From: Sulfurimonas sp.
GTDB taxonomy: Bacteria; Campylobacterota; Campylobacteria; Campylobacterales; Sulfurimonadaceae
Assembly (NCBI GenBank): GCA_015487435.1
Contig: WFPU01000186.1
Coordinates: 1-36,856 of the forward strand
Reading direction: 5' to 3'
DNA length: 36,856 bases
The notes under the pieces were generated by a model. The model did no database searches. It saw nothing but the letters and a program-made list of their open reading frames with translations, and was not told the origin of the DNA. The translations under genes and the position numbers were made by a program. Shown piece by piece: positions 1 through 9,695 of this stretch (positions are counted from its first letter, which is position 1; every line of letters starts with the position of its first letter).

Positions 1-11
1 GCTTATTAAAG

Positions 12-1253
12 ATGGAAATCCAAGAAAAAACTATAGAACTAAAAAACACTCTTCTTTATGACAGATTAACTCTTCTACCAAATAGACTTAAACTCATTGA
101 AGATTTAGCAAAAAATAATGGAACAGCTCACTTATCACTAATAAATATAGATAGATTTAAGGATATCAACGATTTATATGGGTATAAAATTGGGGATGAA
201 ATTTTAAAAAAATTAGCTCAAACGATGCAAAAACTCTCAGTAAATGAAGCTACTGTTTATAAACTTCCAACAGATGAATTTGCAATATTTATAACCAAAG
301 AGATTAGTGAAAAAGAATTTTTAAAAACTATTAAAAATTTAATAAATTTAATTCAAGAGACTCCGTTTACAATAGATAAACACTCAATTTTTATAACACT
401 AAGTTGTGGTATAGCATGTAATGATGATTCCTTAATCATTAAAGCAAACTCAGCACTTCAGCTTGCTAAGAGTAAAACTAAAAGTGTTGTGACTTATGAT
501 AAATCATTAGATACTAAAAAGCAAATACTAGAAAATAATGATGCTTTGTTAATGTTAAAAGAGGCTATAAAAAATGATACAATTACTCCATACTTTCAAC
601 CTATTTATAATACTCGTACAAAAAAAATAGAAAAATATGAAGCTTTAGCTAGAATAATATTAAACAATGGTGATGTAGTGGCACCTTTTAAATTTTTAGA
701 GATTGCAATAAAAGCTAAACTATACTCAGAAATCACTCATGCTATGATAAGAAAATCATTTGAGTACTTCAAAGATAAAGAATATGAATTTTCTTTAAAC
801 ATCTCTATATTAGATATAGAAAATAAAAAAACTGTAAACTATCTTTTAGATGCTATAAAAAAATTCCCAAATCCGAGCAGAATTGTACTTGAAATATTAG
901 AGAGCGATAAAGTTGATAACTATGAAAAACTTAAAGAGTTTATAAACAAGATCAAGCAATATGGATGTAAATTTGCTATAGATGATTTTGGTAGCGGATA
1001 TTCTAATTTTGCTCATATTTTTGAGCTAAAGGTGGATTATTTAAAAATTGACGCTTCATTAGTTAAGAATATCACTACAGATGATAACTCAAAAATTATC
1101 ACTAAAACAATTATTAATTTTGCTTCTAGTATGGGGCTGCAAACAATAGCTGAATATGTAGAAGATAAAAATTCTTTAAAAATACTTGAAAAAATGGGTG
1201 TTAACTTTGTACAAGGATATTATATTGGCAAACCTGCGAAAAATATTATATAA
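12..1253 (+). CDS. GGDEF-EAL domain protein, degenerate GGDEF and intact-looking EAL; probably 5'-truncated by the window edge
   Basis: GGDEF-fold motifs (DRLTLLPNR, NIDRFKDIND) with LPTDEF in place of GGDEF. EAL motifs YEALARI, LEILES, AIDDFGSGYSNF, LKIDASLV, AEYVED, VQGYYIGKP. The frame stays open to base 1 (codons tta, tta, aag before the ATG). Confidence 0.9.
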   Translation: MEIQEKTIELKNTLLYDRLTLLPNRLKLIEDLAKNNGTAHLSLINIDRFKDINDLYGYKIGDEILKKLAQTMQKLSVNEATVYKLPTDEFAIFITKEISEKEFLKTIKNLINLIQETPFTIDKHSIFITLSCGIACNDDSLIIKANSALQLAKSKTKSVVTYDKSLDTKKQILENNDALLMLKEAIKNDTITPYFQPIYNTRTKKIEKYEALARIILNNGDVVAPFKFLEIAIKAKLYSEITHAMIRKSFEYFKDKEYEFSLNISILDIENKKTVNYLLDAIKKFPNPSRIVLEILESDKVDNYEKLKEFINKIKQYGCKFAIDDFGSGYSNFAHIFELKVDYLKIDASLVKNITTDDNSKIITKTIINFASSMGLQTIAEYVEDKNSLKILEKMGVNFVQGYYIGKPAKNII

Positions 1254-1382
1254 TTTATTACAAGATTGCCATTTTATAGCAAATAAGTGTATACATTGAA
1301 ACCTATTTCATGAAATATTATGACTAATATTGCATCTAATAACAATATTACTAAAATATATGTTACAATCTCGCAATTATAT

Positions 1383-1502
1383 AATTAAGATTTCCGATTA
1401 TTTAGAAACTAGACCCTAAATCAAGTTTAGGGTGACGCTGTCCCCGTCATTTAGGACTTGATCCAGAATCTAATTTATAATCAATCAGAGAGTTCAATTA
1501 AT
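1383..1502. repeat. Palindromic MITE-like element, copy 1
   Basis: Terminal repeats aattaagatttccgattatttag ... ataatcaatcagagagttcaatt. Internal arms tagaccctaaatcaagtttagggtgacg and cgtcatttaggacttgatccagaatcta. Confidence 0.8.
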
Positions 1503-1536
1503 ATATATGATAACTTTACTATAACGGAAAAAGCTA

Positions 1537-2079
1537 ATGTCTTCAAAAAGTTTATCAAAACTAGATGCTCCAAAAAACATAACTGCTAATGAAAAAATAT
1601 TAAGTAATAATGATTTTATAGTTTCAAAAACGGATTTGAAAGGTAAAATCATTTATTGCAATGAAATATTTATGGAGATAGCAGGTTATTCTGCATCTGA
1701 ATTAATTGGCGCAAACCATAACATTATTCGCCACCCTGATATGCCTCGTATCGCTTTTAAAATAGCTTGGGATCTAATCCAAAACAACAAAGAATTTTTT
1801 GGTTTTGTAAAAAATCTGTGTGCTGATGGTGGATACTATTGGGTATTTACATATATCACTGCTGATTTAGATACGAATGGTAAGATCATTAGTTACACAT
1901 CTATTAGAAGAAAACCTCCCCAATCTGCAATTGATACCATAATACCTGTATATAAACTATTACAAGCTGCAGAAAAAAGTGGTGGGATGGATGCTTCAGA
2001 AAAAGTTTTAAATAATTTTCTAGAAGAAAATAAAACAACTTACGATGAACTTGTTATAAATTTACAAAATGGAGCTTAG
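1537..2079 (+). CDS. PAS-domain protein, Aer/CetB-like redox/energy-taxis sensor
   Basis: PAS core [44 protein letters not shown]...[12 protein letters not shown]. Sits directly upstream of an MCP gene. Confidence 0.85.
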   Translation: MSSKSLSKLDAPKNITANEKILSNNDFIVSKTDLKGKIIYCNEIFMEIAGYSASELIGANHNIIRHPDMPRIAFKIAWDLIQNNKEFFGFVKNLCADGGYYWVFTYITADLDTNGKIISYTSIRRKPPQSAIDTIIPVYKLLQAAEKSGGMDASEKVLNNFLEENKTTYDELVINLQNGA

Positions 2080-2081
2080 AT

Positions 2082-3404
2082 ATGGTTTTTTTTAATAAAC
2101 AAAAAAATAATGACACTGAATTAATGCAACAGATATCTAATGTTTTAAATGATGTCAAAAACGGTAAACTTGCTTCTCGTATCATATTATCAACAAATGA
2201 AACACCCTTAGAATCTATCGCTTGGGATATAAACAATTCCCTTGATCAAATGGAGGTTATACTTAGAGAAAGTCGTAACAACATTATCGCTATTAGCAAT
2301 GGTCAAATGTATAGAACTATGTTCTCTGCAGGACTTAAAGGTGAGTTTAAAGATACTGCAAGTACAATCAGTAAAACCATGGCATCTATGAAAGCTAATG
2401 AAAAATATAAAATTATGGGACAACTATCTAGTGAATTTAGCAGTTTTAATAATGGAATGGAGGGAAATTTTGATGTTATAACATCTGGAATAAACAAAGC
2501 CGAAGTCTCCCTTCAAGAAGTTGCAACAAAAACCTCTGAGGCTGCAGAATCAGCTAAATTAACCTTTAGCTCTGTTGAAAATACAACCGTAGAAATTTCA
2601 AATTTAAATGAACTTATTGTAAATACAACTAGTTCAATTTCTGAGCTTGATGATAATGTTGGAGATATTACAAATGTTGTTAACCTAATCAAAGATATAG
2701 CTGATCAAACAAACTTACTCGCTTTAAATGCAGCAATAGAAGCAGCGCGAGCAGGTGAGCATGGTCGTGGTTTTGCCGTAGTTGCTGATGAAGTTAGAAA
2801 ATTAGCAGAACGCACTCAAAAGGCTACAGGAGAGATAAGTATAACTATCCAAAATCTTCAACAACAATCAAATACCATCTCTGAAAATGCTACCACTATG
2901 AACGAAATAGCGCAAAACACAACTGAGACTATGGATATATTTTCAAACACAATGAATAAATTTACCGATGATTTATCTAAAACATCACAAATATCAAATG
3001 AAAGTAGTTTTGCACTATTTTTATCTAATTATAAGATAGATCACATCTTATTTAAATCATCTGCTTATTCATCTGTTGTTAATGGTACGGCCTCAGATAA
3101 GCTTAAAAAAGATCATAAGCATTGTGGTTTTGGTGCTTGGTATTATGGCTCAGGGCAAAAACTATTTGCTTCTAATCAAACATTTAAAAATATGCAACAT
3201 CACCATCAAGAATTTCACAATCTCATAAATAAGAATATTGAATGTGCGTTAAGTGGTAGTTGTATGAGTGAAAGCAAAAATAGAAAAAAGATTATGCAAC
3301 AATTTCAAGATGCTGAAGAACATTCAAACAAATTATTTGTGTTGCTAGACGATTTAGCTAATGAGATTGGATCAACCATAGATATGCGCGAAGTTATTAG
3401 TTAA
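2082..3404 (+). CDS. Methyl-accepting chemotaxis protein, apparently soluble, with C-terminal CZB zinc-binding domain
   Basis: MCP signalling hairpin [37 protein letters not shown] motif [15 protein letters not shown]...HHHQEFH. No clear transmembrane segment. Confidence 0.9.
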   Translation: MVFFNKQKNNDTELMQQISNVLNDVKNGKLASRIILSTNETPLESIAWDINNSLDQMEVILRESRNNIIAISNGQMYRTMFSAGLKGEFKDTASTISKTMASMKANEKYKIMGQLSSEFSSFNNGMEGNFDVITSGINKAEVSLQEVATKTSEAAESAKLTFSSVENTTVEISNLNELIVNTTSSISELDDNVGDITNVVNLIKDIADQTNLLALNAAIEAARAGEHGRGFAVVADEVRKLAERTQKATGEISITIQNLQQQSNTISENATTMNEIAQNTTETMDIFSNTMNKFTDDLSKTSQISNESSFALFLSNYKIDHILFKSSAYSSVVNGTASDKLKKDHKHCGFGAWYYGSGQKLFASNQTFKNMQHHHQEFHNLINKNIECALSGSCMSESKNRKKIMQQFQDAEEHSNKLFVLLDDLANEIGSTIDMREVIS

Positions 3405-3409
3405 AAAAA

Positions 3410-4411
3410 CTATTTTATTATTCTTTTTATATATGGTTTTAATGAAGTTAAAACCTCATAAGAGATTGTCTCTGCTTTTTTTGCAGGGATATTTGCATCA
3501 TCAAAAATTAAAAGTTCATCTTCTTCACTTATAAATGAAGAATTATCCATTGAGATTCTACCTATTAACTCTTTCTCATTTGGCGTTATGAAATTATTTG
3601 ATAGTGAGCGTAAAAAACCATCCCCGTAACCAAAATCATAACTAGAGATTACACAATCTTTTTTCATTTCGTAAGTAGCTCCATAACCAATTCTATTACC
3701 CTTTTTTACTTTGCGTGATGATTTTTTAATAGCAGTTAATGAAAGAACTGGTTTAAATCCATCAACATCGCAAGCATCACTTAGTAGGCATCCATAAGCA
3801 GCAATTCCTACTCTTGCCATATCTTCATTAAAATTATCATAACGCATTAATGAGGCTGAATTTGCTGAATGAAATCTAATTTTATTTAAACCAGAGGCTA
3901 AAACTATTTTTTTTACTTTTTTGAAATTTTTGTTTTGAGTGAACCACTCTGAAGTTAATTCATCGGCACTTCTGTGATGAGTAAAAACAGCTTCAAGAAT
4001 AAGCCCCTGCTCTTTTATGAGTTCTATCGCTTTTTCAATTTCACTCATATCAATGCCATTTCGATGCATAAGTGTATCTACTTTTAATTCTACCTTTGTA
4101 CCCTTTGGAAACTTTTTTATAGTTTTAATATCGTTGATTGTATATCTGATTTTATCACTACTTTGTAATGGAATTTCAGCCAAAACAAGTATGTACTCAA
4201 AATAATCTTTAACCATATCAGCTTCAACTTGGCAACGAACAATCGCTTTAGTAATTCCATATTCTTTTGCCATAGTTGCTACTTCTACCAAGCCGTGACC
4301 ATAAGCATTATCTTTTAAAACTATTGCAATTTTATCTTTACTTTTAGTTTTGTTTGTAATAATATCGAGGTTGTTAAAAAAATTATTTTTATTTAGAGTT
4401 ATGTAAGCCAT
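3410..4411 (-). CDS. alr: Alanine racemase
   Basis: PLP lysine motif IAIVLKDNAYGHG; catalytic tyrosine region RIGYGATYE; DFGYGDGF. Confidence 0.93.
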   Translation of the reverse strand: MAYITLNKNNFFNNLDIITNKTKSKDKIAIVLKDNAYGHGLVEVATMAKEYGITKAIVRCQVEADMVKDYFEYILVLAEIPLQSSDKIRYTINDIKTIKKFPKGTKVELKVDTLMHRNGIDMSEIEKAIELIKEQGLILEAVFTHHRSADELTSEWFTQNKNFKKVKKIVLASGLNKIRFHSANSASLMRYDNFNEDMARVGIAAYGCLLSDACDVDGFKPVLSLTAIKKSSRKVKKGNRIGYGATYEMKKDCVISSYDFGYGDGFLRSLSNNFITPNEKELIGRISMDNSSFISEEDELLIFDDANIPAKKAETISYEVLTSLKPYIKRIIK

Positions 4412-4425
4412 AAAGGAATTATACT

Positions 4426-5427
4426 ATGAAATGTTTAATTGGGGAATTTGAGGAACAAAGTTTTACACAAATCATATTTCCACATACCAATACTGATTGG
4501 AATTGTTGTTTAGCTGAGGCTCAAAATACATTTATAAATATCATAAACACAATTATAAAATATCAAAAGTGTTTAGTAGTTTGTGCAGATTTAGAAGATA
4601 CTAAAAAAAGATTTGAGATAAATGATAATCTATATTTTGTAAAGTATAAAACTAATGATTGTTGGGCAAGAGACACCTCAGCACTTTGTGTAAAAGATAC
4701 AAAAAGAATCAAACTACTAGATTTTGAGTTTAATAGTTGGGGAGATAAGTTTGAGTTTAATCTTGATAATGCTATGACAAAAAATATACAAAAAATTTAC
4801 TCAAAAAAAACTTCACATATTGACTTTATTCTTGAGGGTGGAGCTATTGAGAGTAATGGGATTGATACAATTTTAACAACCTCAAAATGTATGTTAAATA
4901 AAAATCGTAATCCAAATTTAAATCCAATAGAGATAACCCAAAAACTAAATAAATACTTTGGAGCTACAAAAATACTTTATCTAAATTATGGACACTTGTG
5001 CGGTGATGATACTGATTCACATATAGATACACTAGCACGATTTATAAACAAAGACACCATAATGTATGTGGAATGTAAAGATGAAGATGACGAACATTAT
5101 TTAGAGTTACAGATGATGAAAAAAGAGTTAGAGATAATGGCTATTGAGAATAATTTTAACTTAATTGCCCTTCCATTTCCAGATGCTATATATGATGAGG
5201 AGGAGGAAAGGCTACCTGCCACTTATGCTAATTTTCTTTTTGTAAATGGGGCTGTATTAGTTCCAACTTATGGAGTAAAAGAAGATACCTTGACTATAAA
5301 AATATTTAAAGATACTTTTAAAGATTTAGATGTAGTTGGAGTTAATTGTTCTACTCTCATAAAACAACATGGCTCACTTCACTGTGTTTGTATGAATTTC
5401 GCTAGTGGAATTGGAATCAACACTTAA
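4426..5427 (+). CDS. Agmatine deiminase family (PAD-like) protein
   Basis: Motifs NDCWARDTSAL, GGAIESNGIDTIL, HIDTLARF and catalytic Cys region GSLHCVCMNF. Confidence 0.9.
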   Translation: MKCLIGEFEEQSFTQIIFPHTNTDWNCCLAEAQNTFINIINTIIKYQKCLVVCADLEDTKKRFEINDNLYFVKYKTNDCWARDTSALCVKDTKRIKLLDFEFNSWGDKFEFNLDNAMTKNIQKIYSKKTSHIDFILEGGAIESNGIDTILTTSKCMLNKNRNPNLNPIEITQKLNKYFGATKILYLNYGHLCGDDTDSHIDTLARFINKDTIMYVECKDEDDEHYLELQMMKKELEIMAIENNFNLIALPFPDAIYDEEEERLPATYANFLFVNGAVLVPTYGVKEDTLTIKIFKDTFKDLDVVGVNCSTLIKQHGSLHCVCMNFASGIGINT

Positions 5428-5517
5428 CATTGCAATACCACTCATAATCAAATAGGTCGCAAGACCAAAACCTAACGCTATTAAAACCATTTTTTTTATT
5501 TTTTCAAATTTACTCAT
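5374..5517 (-). CDS. Putative 47-aa small membrane protein
   Basis: Hand translation: MSKFEKIKKMVLIALGFGLATYLIMSGIAMLSVDSNSTSEIHTNTVK*. One hydrophobic helix after a basic N-terminus. Overlaps the agmatine deiminase 3' end tail-to-tail. No strong SD. Confidence 0.4.
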   Translation of the reverse strand: MSKFEKIKKMVLIALGFGLATYLIMSGIAMLSVDSNSTSEIHTNTVK

Positions 5518-5553
5518 AATGAAATTTTAGCAAAATAATGATAATTTACTATT

Positions 5554-5670
5554 AATTGGACTCTCTGAACAATTAGTTATTAGATTCTGGATCAAGTCCA
5601 AAATGACGTAACTATATTTATTCCAAACTTGACTTGGAATCTAACTTATAATTAATCAGAGGTCTCAATT
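5554..5670. repeat. Palindromic MITE-like element, copy 2
   Basis: aattggactctctgaacaattag ... tagattctggatcaagtccaaaatgacg ... attccaaacttgacttggaatcta ... ataattaatcagaggtctcaatt. Confidence 0.85.
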
Positions 5671-5677
5671 AAATATT

Positions 5678-6988
5678 TTAAGCATTAAGATATTTATAGC
5701 AAACTTTATTTCTCCCGCTATCTTTTGCTCTATATAGTTCTTCATCAGCAAGTTTATAAATATCGTTCATATCTAAGGTTATATTTGCTGGTAAAGAAAA
5801 CTTTATACATACTAAACCTATAGATACACTTAGTACTGGAACTACTTTACTAGTTTTATGCTCTATCTTAAGATCAACAATCGCCTTACATAAATTATTA
5901 GCAATTTTACTAGAATCTGCAAAAACATTAGTTGTGTATATTACACCAAACTCTTCTCCACCAATTCTAAAAACCAAATCTTCAATACGAAGTAACTGAC
6001 TCTTTAATGTTTTTGCCACTTTTTTTAGTACTTCATCTCCGGCTTGGTGGCCATAAGTATCATTATACTGCTTAAAATAATCAATATCCAGCATCATAAA
6101 AGATAGAGAATAACCTGTACGAATTGATCTTTTAATCTCTCGTGGAAAAACTTCATTAAAATATCTACGATTATAAATATCAGTTAATTGATCCGTTATT
6201 GCCATGCCTTGGACTATCTTTTCATTTGTTATATCTTGTCTGATAGCCGTATAGCCATAGATAGTATCTGTAGCATCATATATCGGTGATATAACAACAT
6301 AAGTCCAAAAGTATCCACCATTTTTTCGCTTGTTCTTAACCTCACCCTCCCAATTTTTACCTTTTAAAAGAGTATCCCATAGATTATTATAAACATCATC
6401 CGCTGTATCTTCATGACGCATAATATTATGCTTTTTACCTATCAATTCTTTTTTAGTATAACCTGAAAGACGACAAAATGCTTCGCTAACTTCTGTAATA
6501 ACACCATTTAAATCAGTTGTTGAAAAGCTAACATGTTTATTAACTAATTCTATTCTTTTTTCTAAATCTTTTTGCATAAAAGAGATCGAGAGTTGAGTGT
6601 AAATTCTTGCTAACAACTCTTTTGGTATAAAGGGTTTTATAATGTAATCCATAACACCAGCTTTATATGCCATATCAATACTCTCTTCATACGCAGTAGA
6701 TGTTAAAAATATAACTGGTATATTTTTTGATTTTTTATTATTTTTAAGTTGCTTTAAAACTTTATAGCCATCTATTTCAGGCATAAAAATATCAAGTAAA
6801 ACTAAATCAATATGCTCTTTTTTTACTGTTTTTATGGCATTTACTCCACTAACTGCTTCTATAACATTGTATCGGTCTAATAATTTTGAGAGGTGATAAC
6901 GATTTGTATTACTAGCGACAACAATTAATATGGTAATTTTACTATTATCTATATTTTTTAAAGCGTTTAGCAAAGTATCTATATCCAT
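5678..6988 (-). CDS. Receiver (degenerate)-PAS-GGDEF diguanylate cyclase
   Basis: REC-like N-terminus with LVLLDIFMPEIDG and YIIKPF. PAS domain with FSTTDLNGVITEVSEAFCRLSGYTKKELIGKKHNIMRHED. GGDEF core RIGGEEFGVIY. Confidence 0.93.
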   Translation of the reverse strand: MDIDTLLNALKNIDNSKITILIVVASNTNRYHLSKLLDRYNVIEAVSGVNAIKTVKKEHIDLVLLDIFMPEIDGYKVLKQLKNNKKSKNIPVIFLTSTAYEESIDMAYKAGVMDYIIKPFIPKELLARIYTQLSISFMQKDLEKRIELVNKHVSFSTTDLNGVITEVSEAFCRLSGYTKKELIGKKHNIMRHEDTADDVYNNLWDTLLKGKNWEGEVKNKRKNGGYFWTYVVISPIYDATDTIYGYTAIRQDITNEKIVQGMAITDQLTDIYNRRYFNEVFPREIKRSIRTGYSLSFMMLDIDYFKQYNDTYGHQAGDEVLKKVAKTLKSQLLRIEDLVFRIGGEEFGVIYTTNVFADSSKIANNLCKAIVDLKIEHKTSKVVPVLSVSIGLVCIKFSLPANITLDMNDIYKLADEELYRAKDSGRNKVCYKYLNA

Positions 6989-7070
6989 TCATTATTTAAT
7001 TATAAAAACAATATCATAGCTACTTAATATTTAAAGCACTCTTTTATCACAAAAAAGATAAAATCTTTTT

Positions 7071-8132
7071 ATGATAAAAAGAATACAAACTAAAAAAATA
7101 TATGTCGGAGATGTGGCAGTTGGTGGAGATGCACCAATAACTACACAATCAATGACATACTCCCAAACTGCCGATACAGAAGCTACAGTTGCTCAGATAA
7201 AACGCCTGCATTTTGCAGGTTGTGACATAGTTCGTTGTGCAGTACCAAATATGGAAGATGCACTAGCACTAAAGTTTATAAAAGAACAGATTGAGTTACC
7301 ACTTGTTGCAGATATTCACTTCAACCATAAACTAGCTCTTGTAGCTGCTGAAGTTGTTGATTGCATCCGTATAAATCCTGGAAACATTGGCTCAAAAGAA
7401 AAAGTAGCCGAAGTTGTAAAAGCTTGTCAAAATCGTAATATTCCAATAAGAATTGGTGTTAATGCTGGAAGTTTAGAAAAAGAATTTTTAAACAAGTATG
7501 GACAAACAGCAGAGGGGATGGTAGCATCAGCTGAGTACAACATCAAATATCTTGAAGATTTAGGATTTAATGACATAAAGATTTCACTTAAAGCTAGTGA
7601 TGTGCAAAGAACAGTAGATGCATATAGAATGCTTAGACCTAAAAATAACTACCCTTTTCATCTTGGAGTTACAGAAGCTGGTACTCTTTTTCATGCTACT
7701 GTAAAAAGTTCTATTGGACTAGGTACCCTTTTACTTGATGGCATTGGTGATACAATGCGTGTAAGTATTACAGGCGAACTAGAAGAAGAGATAAATGTAG
7801 CCCGTGCAATACTCAAAGACAGTGGAGCTATGCCTGATGGACTCAACATCATCTCATGCCCAACTTGTGGAAGAATTGAAGCTGATTTAGTTCGTGCCGT
7901 AGCAGAGATAGAAAAAAGAACAGCACATATAAAAACACCTTTAAATGTTTCAGTTATGGGATGTGTTGTAAATGCCATAGGTGAAGCCGCACACTCTGAT
8001 GTTGCCATAGCTTATGGCAAAGGTAAAGGTTTGGTTATGCTAAAAGGTGAAGTTGTGGCTAACCTTGATGAAAGTGAACTTGTAGATAGATTTGTGCGTG
8101 AAGTTGAAAAGATGGCAAAGAAAGTAGATTAA
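7071..8132 (+). CDS. ispG: 4-hydroxy-3-methylbut-2-enyl diphosphate synthase
   Basis: [54 protein letters not shown]. Confidence 0.97.
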   Translation: MIKRIQTKKIYVGDVAVGGDAPITTQSMTYSQTADTEATVAQIKRLHFAGCDIVRCAVPNMEDALALKFIKEQIELPLVADIHFNHKLALVAAEVVDCIRINPGNIGSKEKVAEVVKACQNRNIPIRIGVNAGSLEKEFLNKYGQTAEGMVASAEYNIKYLEDLGFNDIKISLKASDVQRTVDAYRMLRPKNNYPFHLGVTEAGTLFHATVKSSIGLGTLLLDGIGDTMRVSITGELEEEINVARAILKDSGAMPDGLNIISCPTCGRIEADLVRAVAEIEKRTAHIKTPLNVSVMGCVVNAIGEAAHSDVAIAYGKGKGLVMLKGEVVANLDESELVDRFVREVEKMAKKVD

Positions 8133-8245
8133 ACTAAAATTGATATAAAAATAATATGCTAAAATAAGGTTATTCATGTATAATGGAAATAAATTAATTA
8201 GAGTTAAATCTATACAAAAAAACTAAACTCAATTGAGAAGAATTA

Positions 8246-9694
8246 ATGACAGATAATCTATACAACCTAGCTTTTGAGCGAAGTATTTTAAGCTCAATAG
8301 TGTTTGAACCAGAACAGTTCGATGAACTAAGCACAACACTAAAAAAAGATGACTTTTATCTTCCCGCTCATCAAGATATATTTACTGCTATGATAAATCT
8401 TATGCAAAAAGATGAGCCAATTGATGAAGAGTTTATAAAAAAAGAACTTTTAAAAATCAAGAAGTTTGACGAATCGGTTATGCTTGAAATACTTTCAGCA
8501 AATCCCATATCAAATACAAAAGCTTATGTAAATGAGATAAAAGACAAATCACTAAAGCGTCATCTTTTAACACTTACAACTGAGATAAAAAGAGTTACAG
8601 TTGAAGAGGAACTTCCATCTACTGAAGTTATCGATATAGTTGAGAAAAAACTTTATGAGATAACTCAAGAAAACCAAACAAGTGATTTTAAAGACTCTCC
8701 AAGAATGACCTACGATACGATGGAGTATATCAAAGAGATGAAAGCTCGTGGTAACTCTGTACTTGTTGGTGTAGATACAGGATTTCATGAACTAAACAAA
8801 ATGACTACTGGCTTTGGTAAGGGTGATTTAGTTATTATTGCCGCGAGACCTGCAATGGGGAAAACTTCTTTTATTTTAAACACAGTAAATTCACTAATAA
8901 AAAAAGGTAAAGGTGTAGCATTTTTTTCTTTAGAGATGCCTGCTGAACAGTTGATGCTTAGACTTTTATCAGTTCAAACCTCAATACCACTTCAACAACT
9001 CCGTCTTGGCGATATGAATGATGATCAATGGACTTCCCTTGGTGGTGCTATTGATAAGATGAATGAAGCCAAACTTTATGTTGATGACCAAGGTAGTATA
9101 AATATAAATCAGCTTCGCTCAAAATTGCGTAAGCTTAAAAATCAACATCCTGAGATTGAGATAGCTGTAATTGATTACTTACAAATTATGCAAGGTGTTG
9201 GTCACCAAGATAGGCACCTGCAAGTATCGGATATATCTCGTGGATTAAAGATGCTAGCTCGTGAGCTTGAGATGCCAATAGTAGCACTTTCTCAGCTTAA
9301 CCGTGGATTAGAATCTAGAAACGATAAAAGACCGATGCTAAGCGATATTCGTGAGTCTGGTTCTATTGAACAAGATGCTGATATTATTCTTTTTGTATAT
9401 CGTGATGATGTATATCTTTATAAAGAGGAAAAAGAGCGTGAAAAAGCTGCAAAAGCTGAAGGTAAAGAGTTCTTTTCAGAATATATTGAAAAAGAGGAAG
9501 AGGCTGCTGAGATAATCATCGGAAAACAAAGAAATGGTCCAACTGGACATGTAAAACTTATTTTTCAAAAAAAACTTACTCGCTTTATTGAGCCAAGTCC
9601 ACATGTCATTGAAACCTCTTATGAAAATATAGATACCTCATCAGCAAATATTGATATTGGAGTTAACGATACTATCTCGGCTCCCATGATTTAA
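8246..9694 (+). CDS. dnaB: Replicative DNA helicase
   Basis: FERSILSSIVFEP N-terminal domain; Walker A ARPAMGKTSF; VIDYLQIM; LSQLNRGLESR; DIRESGSIEQDADIILF. Confidence 0.97.
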   Translation: MTDNLYNLAFERSILSSIVFEPEQFDELSTTLKKDDFYLPAHQDIFTAMINLMQKDEPIDEEFIKKELLKIKKFDESVMLEILSANPISNTKAYVNEIKDKSLKRHLLTLTTEIKRVTVEEELPSTEVIDIVEKKLYEITQENQTSDFKDSPRMTYDTMEYIKEMKARGNSVLVGVDTGFHELNKMTTGFGKGDLVIIAARPAMGKTSFILNTVNSLIKKGKGVAFFSLEMPAEQLMLRLLSVQTSIPLQQLRLGDMNDDQWTSLGGAIDKMNEAKLYVDDQGSININQLRSKLRKLKNQHPEIEIAVIDYLQIMQGVGHQDRHLQVSDISRGLKMLARELEMPIVALSQLNRGLESRNDKRPMLSDIRESGSIEQDADIILFVYRDDVYLYKEEKEREKAAKAEGKEFFSEYIEKEEEAAEIIIGKQRNGPTGHVKLIFQKKLTRFIEPSPHVIETSYENIDTSSANIDIGVNDTISAPMI

Positions 9695-9695
9695 T

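Noticed and set aside
2054-2497. Antisense ORFs opposite the MCP gene
   Set aside because: Composition and lack of motifs match shadow ORFs of the coding strand.
7043-7070. AAAAAGAT-AAA-ATCTTTTT hairpin immediately before ispG
   Set aside because: All-AT-rich weak stem in an AT-rich genome; could be chance, no conservation evidence available.
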